Positions 7,864 through 16,957 of a stretch of DNA of 64,000 nt are shown piece by piece. Below the pieces are notes generated by a model. The model was not told where the DNA came from. It saw only the letters and a program-made list of their open reading frames with translations, and searched no databases. Position 1 is the stretch's first letter; each line of letters starts with the position of its first letter. The stretch is from DATKFM01 sp963810485 (lineage in GTDB: Bacteria > Pseudomonadota > Alphaproteobacteria > Dongiales > Dongiaceae). The translations under genes and the position numbers were made by a program. The DNA lies in contig CAWENQ010000004.1 of the NCBI GenBank assembly GCA_963810485.1, positions 372,001 to 436,000 of the forward strand, given 5' to 3'.

Positions 7864-8934
7864 TCAGGCGGCGCTGTGGATCACGTCGATATCGCCGCCG
7901 CGATTTCGGCCGCGTGCGATTACAAATTTCAGACCCGTTCCGGAAGGCCATTTCTGCTGCATTTCTCCCAGCAGCGTGCCGGCCTTTGCCTCCGACTCCA
8001 CCAGGCCGAAACCGGTCGGACCCCAGGAGCTTTGCCCCACGCCCTGAACCCCTTGGGCGCGAAGCCAATCCAGAGTCTGCGTCACCGCGGCGCTGAGAAA
8101 CCGCGCGCCCTGCACCGGTGCGAAATGATCACCGATGGCCGCCTGCAATTCCGCGATGGCGCCGCCGAAACGATTTAGATCCTGCTCCGCAAGCGCCGGC
8201 AGCGCCACCATCAGGACCAGACGGCAAAGCCGTGCCGCGCGATCCGCCGGCATCGGCGGCAATTTCTGGAATGCTTCGCTCTCGGCACTGCCATGCAAAC
8301 CGCGCCGCGCCTGGTCGAAGATCAAGAGGATGCGCCAGGATTCTGGAAACGGCAGCCGGCTGATGACCGGCGGCGGTTGATCCAACGCGCCGCGGCCGCC
8401 ATCGAGCACCACGCCGCCTTGCTCGAAGGTGGCAATACCGATGCTGGAACGCGCGCCGCGATCCAGCAGCTGTGCAATCTCGCGGGCATCGCTCTCCAGG
8501 CCGAAAAATCGCGAGACAGCCGTGCCGACCGCCAGGCAGAGCTGCGTCCCCGAACCAAGTCCAACATGGTCCGGTATTGCGGACTCGACGCGAAGCGCCA
8601 AGTCGGCGCCAAGCCGATAGTGGCGGATCAGCCGCTCGGCATAGATTCTGGCCCGCTCGGCATCGGCGCCGGATATCGTGAGACCCTTGCCGGGCGTCAC
8701 CGTCACGCGCGTGAGCGGCGCATCCAGGGCGATCCCCAGGCTGCCGAAACGGCGGCCCATATCGCCGTTAAGGTCGACAAAACCCGCATGCAACCGGCCG
8801 GGAACGGTCACGGTTACGCGATCGATCGTGCCCGACCGCGCCGCATCCGAAGTTCCGCCGAGGTTCGCGTTGCTGGCCTTGTTGTCAGCGAGTATCATGA
8901 TCCCTTCACTGCTGACTTGCCTGAGCGATGTCAA
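7864..8934 (-). CDS. Beta-ribofuranosylaminobenzene 5'-phosphate (beta-RFAP) synthase
   Basis: This GHMP-kinase-fold enzyme condenses p-aminobenzoate or a related benzoate with PRPP, the first committed step of H4MPT synthesis. The sequence shows 'PGRLHAGFVDLNGDMGRRFGSLGIAL' near residue 45, the loop 'IPDHVGLGSGTQLCLAVGTA' near 118, 'RGARSSIGIATFEQGGVVLDGG' and the C-terminal 'GQSSWGPTGFGLVES', all typical of the family. The first ATG is at 8934; a second in-frame ATG at 8898 is possible, because the conserved part begins only around residue 40. It is divergent from the pterin dehydratase gene, with 34 bases between starts. The p-aminobenzoate genes pabA-pabB lie 6 kb away. Confidence 0.92.
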   Translation of the reverse strand: MTSLRQVSSEGIMILADNKASNANLGGTSDAARSGTIDRVTVTVPGRLHAGFVDLNGDMGRRFGSLGIALDAPLTRVTVTPGKGLTISGADAERARIYAERLIRHYRLGADLALRVESAIPDHVGLGSGTQLCLAVGTAVSRFFGLESDAREIAQLLDRGARSSIGIATFEQGGVVLDGGRGALDQPPPVISRLPFPESWRILLIFDQARRGLHGSAESEAFQKLPPMPADRAARLCRLVLMVALPALAEQDLNRFGGAIAELQAAIGDHFAPVQGARFLSAAVTQTLDWLRAQGVQGVGQSSWGPTGFGLVESEAKAGTLLGEMQQKWPSGTGLKFVIARGRNRGGDIDVIHSAA

Positions 8935-8968
8935 GCTTTGCGTCTGTCGCCCATGGAGACGCCTGTCG

Positions 8969-9346
8969 ATGGCCGAGAAAGAACGCGTTTACAGCGAGGA
9001 TGAGATCGTTGACCGCCTGAAGCGGGACCTGCCCCATTGGTACTATGAGGGCGGTTGGATCCGGCGAAAATACAAGACGCATAGTTGGAAAAGCACACTC
9101 ATGGTCATCAATACCGTGGGCCATCTGGCGGAATCGGCCTGGCATCATCCTGACATCACGGCCTCCTATGCCTGGGTCGAAGTGCGGCTGATGAACCATG
9201 CGGCAAAGGGCGTGACCGACAAGGATTTCGCACTGGCCAAAAAGATCGAAGACGTCGTTCAATGGCAGCCGGGTAAGGAGGGCGGCGGGCTTGAAGGCAC
9301 GCCGCAGACCGATCAGCGCTTCGCCTACATCAAGTACGACGCTTAG
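8969..9346 (+). CDS. 4a-hydroxytetrahydrobiopterin dehydratase-like protein (pterin carbinolamine dehydratase)
   Basis: The 125-residue product carries the PCD/DcoH signature 'AESAWHHPDITASYAWVEVRL' followed by 'NHAAKGVTDKDFALAKKIE', with the paired histidines of the pterin site. I start it at 8969 because GGAG at 8955 lies at proper distance and the family begins about here; a longer upstream frame would overlap the divergent gene. It is somewhat longer than typical PhhB (about 100 aa). Methylotroph H4MPT clusters regularly carry such a gene (pcd), so a role with the methanopterin ring rather than phenylalanine hydroxylation is likely. It lies 13 bases before fhcB, at the head of the fhc operon. 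Confidence 0.88.
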   Translation: MAEKERVYSEDEIVDRLKRDLPHWYYEGGWIRRKYKTHSWKSTLMVINTVGHLAESAWHHPDITASYAWVEVRLMNHAAKGVTDKDFALAKKIEDVVQWQPGKEGGGLEGTPQTDQRFAYIKYDA

Positions 9347-9359
9347 CGGTCAGGTTCTC

Positions 9360-10635
9360 ATGACAAAGGGGGGCACGACATTGGTGCGCGATGTGGCTTG
9401 CCCTTTCTGCGCCCTCGCCTGCGACGATCTGGTGGTCGAACCCGCCGGCAAAGCGGGCGTGGCCGTGCGCGAGAACGGCTGCGAACTGAGCCGGCGCGCC
9501 TTTGCGGTCGCCTCGACCAATGCATCGCCGGCAATCGGCGGCAAGGCAGCGAGCCTCAAGGACGCCATTTCAGCAGCGGCTGACTTGCTTGGCCGCAGCC
9601 AGGCGCCGCTGTTCGCCGGTCTCGCGGCCGATGTCGCGGGCATCCGCGCTGCGCTCGGCTTGGCGGAGCGACTGGGCGCCGTGGTCGATGACCTCAACTA
9701 GCGACGGCCTGTTCCGCAATCTGCGGATGCTCCAGGATAGCGGCTGGATCACCACCACCTTGAGCGAAGTGCGCAACCGCATGGATGTCATGCTGATCGT
9801 CGGCCCGGATCCGGCGGCGGCATACCCGCGGTTTTATGAACGCTGCGTGACGCCCCGCGATACGCTGTTCGGCGAGATTAGGGAACCGCGCCGCCTGTAC
9901 CGCATCGGCGCACCGTCGGGCGCAGGAGGTCCGGACAAAAAGGAAATCCCCTGCGATGATGCGAGCCTGCCGGCGGCGCTGACCGCACTACGCGCGCTCA
10001 TCAACGAGAGACCCGTTGCCGCCGACATTGGCGCGGCCCTGCCGCTCGCGGCGCTGCGCGACGTGGCCGCGGCCCTGCGCAATGCCAAGTACGGCGTCGT
10101 CGCCTGGAGCGCCGGCGCGTTCGAGCCTTCATCGTCCGAACTCATCGTGCAGGTCACAGTCGAATTGGTCCGCGATCTCAACCGCACGACGCGCTGCGGC
10201 GGACTGCCGCTCGGCGGCAACGACAATCTGATGGGCGCCAACCAGATCTGCACCTGGCAATACGGCCTGCCGCTCCGCACCAGCTTCGCCGGCGGTGTTC
10301 CCGTGCATGATCCCCTGCTCAATTCCGCGCGGCGCCGGATTGCCGCAGGGGAAGCGGACGCCGCCATCTGGATCTCGGCCTTCCGAACCGATACGCCCGC
10401 CGGGCTGCCGGCAAATCTCATCGCCCTGGCGCCGCCTGCGGCAAAGTTCGAGCGCCCGCCCGCTGTGCTGATTCCCATCGGCACGCCGGGAGTCGATCAT
10501 GCCGGGCAGATCTTCCGCATGGACAATCTGGTCGCGCTGCCGGTGCAAGCGCTGCTGCAGCGGAACCTGCCGAGCGCCGCCGACGTGCTGAATCGGATCG
10601 CCCAGGCGATGGCGAAGGAGCGATCCGCGGCATGA
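9360..10635 (+). CDS. fhcB: Formyltransferase/hydrolase complex subunit B, interrupted by a frameshift
   Basis: FhcB is the subunit homologous to the molybdopterin subunit of formylmethanofuran dehydrogenase; in bacteria the complex acts as a formyltransferase/hydrolase releasing formate. The N-terminal part (9360-9698) has 'VACPFCALACDDLVVEP' and 'ENGCELSRRAF'; the rest (about 9700-10635) has 'RMLQDSGWITTTLSEVRNRMDVMLIVGPDP' and 'TRCGGLPLGGNDNLMGANQ'. They lie in different frames: a TAG at 9699-9701 closes the first, and dropping one base near 9696-9699 restores 'VVDDLNSDGLFRN'. This is one extra base relative to the family. Whether it is a sequencing error or a real mutation is open. The stop overlaps the fhcA start by 4 bases. 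Confidence 0.85.
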
Positions 10636-12305
10636 CCTATGTGAAGCTCGCCGGCGGCCGCATTTTCGATCCCGCCAATCGCCGCAACGATGTCACCGGC
10701 GATATCTTCATCCATGACGGCCGCATCGTCGCCGATCCCGGCCCCGGCGCGAAGATCGACAAGGTCATCGACATCTCCGGCCGCGTCGTGATGGCCGGCG
10801 GCATCGACATCCACAGCCATATCTGCGGCGGCAAGATGAACCTGGCCCGCACGCTAATGACGACGGAGCACCGCGAGCATCAGACGCCGGCCACCGCCCT
10901 CACCCATAGCGGCAGCGGCCATATGACGCCATCGGCGGCGATCACCGGCTACCGCTATGCAGAAATGGGCTACACCGCCGCCTTCGAACCCGCGATGGTG
11001 GCCGCCAACGCGCGGCAGGCCCATGCCGAATTGGCCGATACGCCGATGATCGACAAGGGCTGCTACGTCGTGCTCGGCAACGAGGATGCGTTCCTGCGCA
11101 TGCTGGCGGAAAACGCGCCGCAAGCGGCGATCAACGACTATGTCGGCTGGATGGTGCAGGCGACCCAGGCCCTGGCGATCAAGGCGGTCAATCCCGGCGG
11201 CATCAGTGCCTTCAAATTCAACGGCCGCAACCTCGGCTTCGAGAGCGCGAGCCCGCATTACGGCCTGACGCCCCATCGCATCGTGACCACGCTGGCCCAG
11301 GCGGCGCGCGATCTCGGCCTGACCCATCCGCTGCATCTCCACTGCAACGATCTCGGCGTGCCCGGCAATATCGACACGACCCTCCAGACCATCGGCGCGG
11401 TCGACGGCCTGCCGCTGCATCTGACCCATGTGCAGTTCCATGCCTATGGCACCGAGGGCGACCGGAAATTTTCCTCCGGCGCCGCGGCGATCGCCGAGGC
11501 CGTCAACAAGCGGCCCAACATCAGCATCGATGTCGGACAGATCATGTTCGGCCAGACCATCACCGCGTCGGCCGATTCCATGTCGCAGCACCGCAACCAC
11601 GCGCTCGGCCGGCCGCGCAAATGGGTTTGCATGGACATCGAGTGCCAGGCCGGCTGCGGCCTGGTGCCGTTCCAGTATCGCGACCGCAATTTCGTCAACG
11701 CGCTGCAATGGGCGATCGGCCTCGAATTGCTGCTGTTGGTGGAGGATCCCTGGCGGGTCTTCCTGACAACAGATCATCCGAACGGCGCGCCATTCACCAC
11801 CTATCCCCACCTTATCCGGCTGCTGATGGATCGCGACTTCCGTGACGACCGGCTGCGGTCCGTCAACAAGCATGCCGCCGCCGCGAGCGCCTTGCGCAGC
11901 ATCAAGCGGGAATACTCCCTGACGGAGATCGCCATCCTGACTCGCGCCGGGCCGGCCCGCATTCTCGGCCTTGCCGGACGCGGGCATCTCGGGCCCGGTG
12001 CCGCAGCGGATATCGTGGTCTACAGCGATCAGCCCGATCGCGAAGCGATGTTCGGCAAGCCGGACTACGTCTTCAAGGACGGCCGGCTGGTCGTGCGCGA
12101 CGGGAAGCTGATCGAGGTCGCCTGGGGCGCCACCCATGTCGCCCGTCCCGCCTTCGATGGCGCCATGGATCGTCAGATGGGCGCCTACTTCGAGCGCTTT
12201 CAGACGATCCGCAGCGCCAATTTCCGTGTCGCTGACGGCGAGATCGAGGACGTGGCCGGCGGCCGCCTGGTCAAGCATGCGCCGGCGGGAGCCCGCGCGT
12301 CGTGA
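10632..12305 (+). CDS. fhcA: Formyltransferase/hydrolase complex subunit A (amidohydrolase subunit)
   Basis: FhcA transfers the formyl group and hydrolyses formyl-methylofuran to formate in the FhcABCD complex. The 557-residue protein is an amidohydrolase-superfamily member: metal-binding 'MAGGIDIHSHICGG' with His61 and His63, 'HLHCNDLGVPGNIDTT' in the middle, and 'LTTDHPNGAPFTTYPHLI' near residue 380 with the catalytic-type Asp. The C-terminal beta domain includes 'GLAGRGHLGPGAAADIVVYSD'. Length is normal. It overlaps fhcB and fhcD by 4 bases on either side, consistent with fixed stoichiometry. Confidence 0.95.
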   Translation: MTYVKLAGGRIFDPANRRNDVTGDIFIHDGRIVADPGPGAKIDKVIDISGRVVMAGGIDIHSHICGGKMNLARTLMTTEHREHQTPATALTHSGSGHMTPSAAITGYRYAEMGYTAAFEPAMVAANARQAHAELADTPMIDKGCYVVLGNEDAFLRMLAENAPQAAINDYVGWMVQATQALAIKAVNPGGISAFKFNGRNLGFESASPHYGLTPHRIVTTLAQAARDLGLTHPLHLHCNDLGVPGNIDTTLQTIGAVDGLPLHLTHVQFHAYGTEGDRKFSSGAAAIAEAVNKRPNISIDVGQIMFGQTITASADSMSQHRNHALGRPRKWVCMDIECQAGCGLVPFQYRDRNFVNALQWAIGLELLLLVEDPWRVFLTTDHPNGAPFTTYPHLIRLLMDRDFRDDRLRSVNKHAAAASALRSIKREYSLTEIAILTRAGPARILGLAGRGHLGPGAAADIVVYSDQPDREAMFGKPDYVFKDGRLVVRDGKLIEVAWGATHVARPAFDGAMDRQMGAYFERFQTIRSANFRVADGEIEDVAGGRLVKHAPAGARAS

Positions 12306-13198
12306 AGATCAACGGCGTCGCCATCGACGATACCTTCGCCGAAGCCTTCGGCATGCGGGCGACGCGGCTGATCATCACCGCCGATACGCCGGGCTGGGCG
12401 CAGACAGCGGCGGTGAGCCTTTGCGGCTTCGCCACTTCGGTGATCGCCTGCGGTTGCGAAGCCGCTATCGAACGCGAACTGCCGCCGGACGAGACGCCGG
12501 ACGGACGGCCCGGTATCGCCGTGTTGATGTTCTCCATGTCGCTCGCAGATCTGCAGAAGCAGGTCCGAGATCGTGTCGGCCAAAGCGTGCTGACGACGGC
12601 GGGCTCGGCCTGCTATTCCGGGATCGACGGCGAGGAAGCGGTCAAGATCGGCGGCGCGCTGCGCTATTTCGGCGACGGCTTCCAGATCGCCAAGAAGGTC
12701 GGCGACCGGCGCTTCTGGCGTATTCCCGTGATGGATGGCGAGTTCGTCTGCGACGACCGCGCCGGCGTCGTGAAGGCCGTCGGCGGCGGCAACATTCTGA
12801 TCGTTGCAACTTCCCGAGCTGCGGCGCTGGAGGCGGCGGAGCGCGCCGTCGCCGCCATGCGGAAGTTGCGCGATGTCATCCTTCCGTTCCCCGGCGGCAT
12901 CGTCCGTTCCGGTTCCAAGGTTGGATCGAAGTACAAGGCGCTGGTCGCTTCCACCAACGATGCTTATTGCCCAACGTTGAAGGGGCAGACGGCGACGGCG
13001 CTTCCGCCGGAAGCCGCGTCGGTGCTGGAGATCGTCATCGATGGCCTGACGCCCGAGTCCGTGCAAGCGGCGATGCGCGCCGGCATTGCCGCCGCCTGTG
13101 GTGTAGGCGCTGCCGGCGGCATCATCAATATCAGCGCCGGCAACTACGGCGGCAAGCTGGGCAAGTTCCAATTCCCGTTGCGGGAGATCATGGCGTGA
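12302..13198 (+). CDS. fhcD: Formylmethanofuran-H4MPT formyltransferase (subunit D)
   Basis: FhcD (Ftr homologue) moves the formyl group from formyl-H4MPT to methylofuran. The 298-residue protein starts with GTG in the fhcA stop overlap (GTGA), giving MKINGVAIDDTFAEAFGMRA, the classical Ftr N-terminus. Other family blocks are 'RPGIAVLMFSMS', 'ILPFPGGIVRSGSKVGSKYKALVASTNDAYCPTLKG' (described by position 12880-12980) and 'AACGVGAAGGIINISAGNYGGKLG' near the end. Length is typical (about 300). Confidence 0.96.
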   Translation: MKINGVAIDDTFAEAFGMRATRLIITADTPGWAQTAAVSLCGFATSVIACGCEAAIERELPPDETPDGRPGIAVLMFSMSLADLQKQVRDRVGQSVLTTAGSACYSGIDGEEAVKIGGALRYFGDGFQIAKKVGDRRFWRIPVMDGEFVCDDRAGVVKAVGGGNILIVATSRAAALEAAERAVAAMRKLRDVILPFPGGIVRSGSKVGSKYKALVASTNDAYCPTLKGQTATALPPEAASVLEIVIDGLTPESVQAAMRAGIAAACGVGAAGGIINISAGNYGGKLGKFQFPLREIMA

Positions 13199-14016
13199 GC
13201 GGCCTTACCTTCCGCTTGAAGGCCGCGCCGACTTGGCGCCTGGACATGACGCCGCTGACACCGGATCGGCTTGCCGGCATGAGCGCGCGCGACATCGGGC
13301 GGGTGGGCTTGCTCAGCGGCAATAGCCGGATTCCCGCCGGTGACCTGTTCGACGTGGCTGCGGGCGATTCTGCCGACATCCGCGTCCAGAGCGACAGCGA
13401 CAAGCTCGACTTCATCGGCAGCGGCATGGACCGGGGCCGGTTGACGGTCGAAGGTTCCGCCGGCGCCTATTGCGGACTCAATCTCGCGGGGGGCGAACTC
13501 ATCCTGCGCGGCAAGGCCGGCCCCTATGCGGCCGCCGGCATGACCGGCGGCAGCTTCGAAGCGACGGGGGATGTCGGCGACAATTTCGGCGGCGCCCTGC
13601 CAGGCGAAATGCGCGGCATGGGCGGCGGGATCGCCATCCTCCGCGGCAATGCCGGGCAGCGGATCGGCGATCGCATGCGCCGGGGCACGATCATCGTCGA
13701 AGGCAATGTCGGCGCCTACGCCGCCTCGCGCATGATCGCCGGCACCATTATCGCGCTCGGCGCCACGGTCGGCGCCTATCCCGGCTTCGCCATGAAGCGC
13801 GGGACGCTCATCCTCCGCGCCGCCGCGAATCAGATGCTGCCGACCTTCGCGGATTGCGGGCGGCACGAGCTCGGATTCCTGAATCTGCTCTTTCTGCAGC
13901 TGCGTAATACGAGCAGTCAGCTCGATCAGTTGGCAGCGCAAACAAAATTTGTGCAGCGCAGGGTCGGCGATCAAGCCGCTGGCGGAAAGGGTGAATTGCT
14001 CTTCTGGCGGGACTGA
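13195..14016 (+). CDS. fhcC: Formyltransferase/hydrolase complex subunit C
   Basis: FhcC is the right-handed beta-helix subunit of the Fhc complex, related to FwdC and to the C-terminal domain of glutamate synthase. I place the start at GTG 13195 (GTGA overlap with fhcD), giving MSGLTFRLKAAPTWRLDMTPL; the open frame extends further left, but inside fhcA and fhcD. The body is a run of G-x-x-G-x-x-x-G repeats such as 'GKAGPYAAAGMTGGSFEATG' and 'GNAGQRIGDRMRRGTIIVEG'. The 273-residue length is usual. It is the last gene of the fhcBADC operon, and 220 bases without a gene follow. Confidence 0.94.
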   Translation: MSGLTFRLKAAPTWRLDMTPLTPDRLAGMSARDIGRVGLLSGNSRIPAGDLFDVAAGDSADIRVQSDSDKLDFIGSGMDRGRLTVEGSAGAYCGLNLAGGELILRGKAGPYAAAGMTGGSFEATGDVGDNFGGALPGEMRGMGGGIAILRGNAGQRIGDRMRRGTIIVEGNVGAYAASRMIAGTIIALGATVGAYPGFAMKRGTLILRAAANQMLPTFADCGRHELGFLNLLFLQLRNTSSQLDQLAAQTKFVQRRVGDQAAGGKGELLFWRD

Positions 14017-14252
14017 AGCTGCGGCAGGCAAGACATCTCATATCGCACTGCGGAATAAATCCCGTTGCCGTCAAGAGAATCTATCGCACAATTTTGTCAC
14101 TGTGTTAGGCTCCTGCTGTCGTCTGGGCTGCTGGACGTCACGGGGGATTCTAGAAAACAAGAAGCTGCACATGACGTGCCGAAGCGGCAGGGCACGTCTG
14201 CCTCCATCACGGCGGTCCTTGCGATTTTTCGCAACACATGACGGAGGGAGTC

Positions 14253-14792
14253 ATGCCACAACTTGTCGCACTTTCTGTGAGTATCGCTGTTCTTGGCGCC
14301 ATCTGGGCCTTTCTGGCGCTCGGTCCGCTTGCTGGTTTTGTCCTGGTTTGGGCCGGATTCATTGCCTGGGGTTGCTTCTTTCACACCGGTGGCGATCAGA
14401 AGGCTCTGATCAAGACGATCTGCGGAAACATCTTCGGAATCGTCGTTGCCTGGATCGCTTTGCTGCTCATCGTCAAGATCAACGGCGGCCTGGTGGCCAA
14501 TGCGATCATCGTCGGCATCACCGTGTTCTTCCTGGTGATCGTCGCGAAGATCGATCAGCTGTCGGCTGTGCCCGCGAATGTCTATGGCTACGCGGCCACC
14601 GTCGCCTATTCGCTGCATCAACCGTCAGCGGCGGGCGTGACGCCCGACGTGATGGGAACCGGACCGCTATTCAGCCTGACCGCGCCGACCTTCGCCAATC
14701 CATTGGTTCTGTTGATCGTCTCCATGGTTCTGGGTGCGATCTTCGGCTTCGTTTCCGGTAAAGTAGCCGGCGCATTGACGAAGAAGGCGTGA
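14253..14792 (+). CDS. DUF1097 family membrane protein
   Basis: The protein of about 179 residues has at least four hydrophobic segments ('VSIAVLGAIWAFLALGPLAG', 'ICGNIFGIVVAWIALLLIV', 'GLVANAIIVGITVFFLVIV', 'FANPLVLLIVSMVLGAIFGF') and the 'FHTGGDQKALIKTICGNIFG' block typical of DUF1097 inner-membrane proteins, whose function is unknown. I choose ATG 14253 over 14238 because GGAGGGAG (14243-14250) precedes it. It stands alone between the fhc operon and the convergent pabA. Confidence 0.82.
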   Translation: MPQLVALSVSIAVLGAIWAFLALGPLAGFVLVWAGFIAWGCFFHTGGDQKALIKTICGNIFGIVVAWIALLLIVKINGGLVANAIIVGITVFFLVIVAKIDQLSAVPANVYGYAATVAYSLHQPSAAGVTPDVMGTGPLFSLTAPTFANPLVLLIVSMVLGAIFGFVSGKVAGALTKKA

Positions 14793-14823
14793 AGACGCTC
14801 TAAGAATCACCAACGTTCGAATT

Positions 14824-14854
14824 GACGCCGCCGCAGGTTTCTCGCGGCGGTGTC
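14824..14854. terminator. Hairpin between convergent DUF1097 and pabA genes
   Basis: An 11-bp inverted repeat (14824-14834 with 14844-14854, one G-U pair) with a 9-base loop lies 31 bases after the DUF1097 stop and touches the pabA stop. There is no clear T-run, so it may act as a bidirectional transcript end rather than a classical intrinsic terminator. Confidence 0.5.
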
Positions 14855-15444
14855 TATTCGGCGGCGCGCTGATCCGTGACTGACTTGCCGAGGAAGTTGC
14901 GCAAGAGATCGTAGCCATGCTCGGTCAGCACGGCTTCCGGATGGAATTGCAGCCCGACGATCGGATGGCGGCGATGGGCCAGTGCCATGATCTCGCCTTC
15001 CTGGCTTTCCGCAGTGATTACAAGATCTTCGGGCAGATCCTCCTTGGCGACTACCAGGGAATGGTACCGCGTCGCCCGCAATGGATTTGGCAGCCCGGCA
15101 AAGATACCGCCGCCGCTATGCTGGATCATCGACGTCTTGCCATGCATCGGCCGCCGGGCGCGAACGATCCTGCCGCCGAAAGCCTGACCGATACTTTGAT
15201 GGCCGAGGCAGACACCGAGAATTGGAATGGTCGGACCGAAGCGCCGTACCGTCGCCACGGAGATTCCAGCTTCGTTGGGTGTGCAAGGCCCCGGCGAGAT
15301 CACGATATGGGACGGCTTAAGCGCCGCGATTTCATCCAGGTTGAAGCCGTCATTTCGCACGACCTGCGTGGACCAGCCGAGCTCGCGCAGATAGCGCGCC
15401 AGGTTGTGGACGAAGGAGTCGTAGTTGTCGATCACCAGGATCAC
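14854..15444 (-). CDS. pabA: Aminodeoxychorismate synthase component II (glutamine amidotransferase)
   Basis: PabA supplies ammonia from glutamine to PabB for 4-amino-4-deoxychorismate, the p-aminobenzoate precursor. The 196-residue class I amidotransferase shows 'MILVIDNYDSFVHNLARYL', the nucleophile Cys79 in 'ILGVCLGHQSIGQAFGG', and 'HPIVGLQFHPEAVLTEHG' with the catalytic His-Glu pair. Sequence alone cannot separate PabA from TrpG, but the 4-base overlap with pabB and divergent folP favour the folate/H4MPT role; it may serve both. No aminodeoxychorismate lyase (pabC) is visible in the window. Confidence 0.9.
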   Translation of the reverse strand: MILVIDNYDSFVHNLARYLRELGWSTQVVRNDGFNLDEIAALKPSHIVISPGPCTPNEAGISVATVRRFGPTIPILGVCLGHQSIGQAFGGRIVRARRPMHGKTSMIQHSGGGIFAGLPNPLRATRYHSLVVAKEDLPEDLVITAESQEGEIMALAHRRHPIVGLQFHPEAVLTEHGYDLLRNFLGKSVTDQRAAE

Positions 15445-16943
15445 GACCCGCCTCCCGGGCCGGTCAGCGCCGCAATCAGGGCCCGCGCCTTGGCGACCGT
15501 CTCGTCATATTCGTCCGCAGGGCGAGAATCCGCGACAATGCCGCCACCCGCCTGGAACGTCACCATGCCGTCCTTGATGCCGAAGGTGCGGATGGTGATG
15601 CTGGTATCCATCGAGCCGTCGAAGCCGATATAGCCGATGCTGCCGCAATAGGGGCCGCGGCGGGTCGATTCGAGCTCGGCGATAATTTCCATCGCCCGGA
15701 TCTTCGGCGCGCCGGTGATCGATCCCCCGGGGAAGCAGGCCGCCAGCAGATCGACCGCCGTCTTGCCCGGCTGCAATTCGCCGGTGACCGTCGACACCAG
15801 GTGAAATACCGTGGCAAAGGTCTCGAGCTCGCACAGCCGCGGCACGTCGACCGATCCGTCGCGGCAGACACGGGAGAGATCGTTGCGGAGGAGGTCGACG
15901 ATCATCACATTCTCGGCGCGGTCCTTCTCGCTGGCCAGAAGCTCGGCGGCCAGCACCTCATCCGCCTGGGGCGTCGATCCACGCGGCCGGGTTCCCTTGA
16001 TCGGGCAGGTTTCGACCTTACCATTCTGCAGTCTTAGGAAGCGTTCGGGCGACGCCGAAACGATCTCGACATCGCCAGACTTGATCAGGGCCGCAAATGG
16101 CGCAGGATTTATCTTTCGCAACCTGCGATAGAGGTCAAAACCAGTGAGCGCCTTGGGCAGCCTTGCTTGCAAGCACTGTGACAGGTTGGCTTGAAATATG
16201 TCGCCGGCGAGGATGTAGCTTATGACCCGTTCCACCGCGGTTTCATAGCCGGGCTGCGTGAAGTTGGATTGCAATTCGACCCGCCCGCTTACCGGCGCCG
16301 GCTGCGGCAGCGTTGCCGCCGATTCGATCCGGCGAAGGATGTGGTTTAGTCTCTCAATTGCAAGTTGTTCTCGATTGGCCGCGCCGGCATCGGAAAATCC
16401 GCTCGAAAAAATCCAAGCGCGTTGCGCCTGATGATCGACGGCGATGACGACGTCGTGGAATCCGATCACCAGATCCGGAAACTGCATCTCGTCAAAGCGC
16501 GCCATCGGCACGCGCTCCAGATGCTGGGCAAGCTCATAGCCGAAATAGCCGACCGCGCCGCCTTGAAACGGCGGCAGATCTGGCGCCGGCGAAAAGCTGA
16601 ATTGGCTGAGCTGTTCATCCAGTAGTTGAAACGGATTGCCCTGAAGGGTGCGCTCGCCCAGGGCAATATTGCCATTCTTGCTGCTCAGAATCTGGAATGG
16701 CTCGACGGCGATGTACGAGTAGCGGCCGCGCTCGCCGTCGGTCACCGCGCTCTCCAGCAACACGGCATGGCGATCCCTGGCGAAGGGCGCAAATAGCTCC
16801 AGCGGATCGCGATAGGCGATCTCGCGGACCAGCGGAGAAATAGCCTGGCCGGCAGCCGCGATATCGGGCGCCCGGGGATGCGGCGGCAATCTCGGCAGGG
16901 TCTGTTGCATCATGGCGCCGCATTGTTCCCAGGCGCGGCACAA
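15441..16943 (-). CDS. pabB: Aminodeoxychorismate synthase component I
   Basis: PabB aminates chorismate. The protein has up to 500 residues with the chorismate-binding C-terminal half: 'RLRKINPAPFAALIKSGD', 'SASPERFLRLQNGKVETCPIKGTRPRG' (spanning about 15965-16075), 'ENVMIVDLLRNDLSRVC' and 'CFPGGSITGAPKIRAMEIIAELE'. The PIKGTRPRG motif is the PabB/TrpE lysine motif. The N-terminus is uncertain: ATG at 16943 adds 'MCRAWEQCGAM', and ATG codons at 16913 and 16910 are equally likely. It is divergent from folP by 14 bases and overlaps pabA. Confidence 0.92.
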   Translation of the reverse strand: MCRAWEQCGAMMQQTLPRLPPHPRAPDIAAAGQAISPLVREIAYRDPLELFAPFARDRHAVLLESAVTDGERGRYSYIAVEPFQILSSKNGNIALGERTLQGNPFQLLDEQLSQFSFSPAPDLPPFQGGAVGYFGYELAQHLERVPMARFDEMQFPDLVIGFHDVVIAVDHQAQRAWIFSSGFSDAGAANREQLAIERLNHILRRIESAATLPQPAPVSGRVELQSNFTQPGYETAVERVISYILAGDIFQANLSQCLQARLPKALTGFDLYRRLRKINPAPFAALIKSGDVEIVSASPERFLRLQNGKVETCPIKGTRPRGSTPQADEVLAAELLASEKDRAENVMIVDLLRNDLSRVCRDGSVDVPRLCELETFATVFHLVSTVTGELQPGKTAVDLLAACFPGGSITGAPKIRAMEIIAELESTRRGPYCGSIGYIGFDGSMDTSITIRTFGIKDGMVTFQAGGGIVADSRPADEYDETVAKARALIAALTGPGGGS

Positions 16944-16957
16944 TGTGCAACATTTGA

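Noticed and set aside
9690..9706. Programmed +1 frameshifting at AAC TAG C in fhcB
   Set aside because: Re-pairing of the P-site tRNA in the shifted frame would be poor and no upstream stimulating site is obvious; a simple extra base is the simpler explanation.
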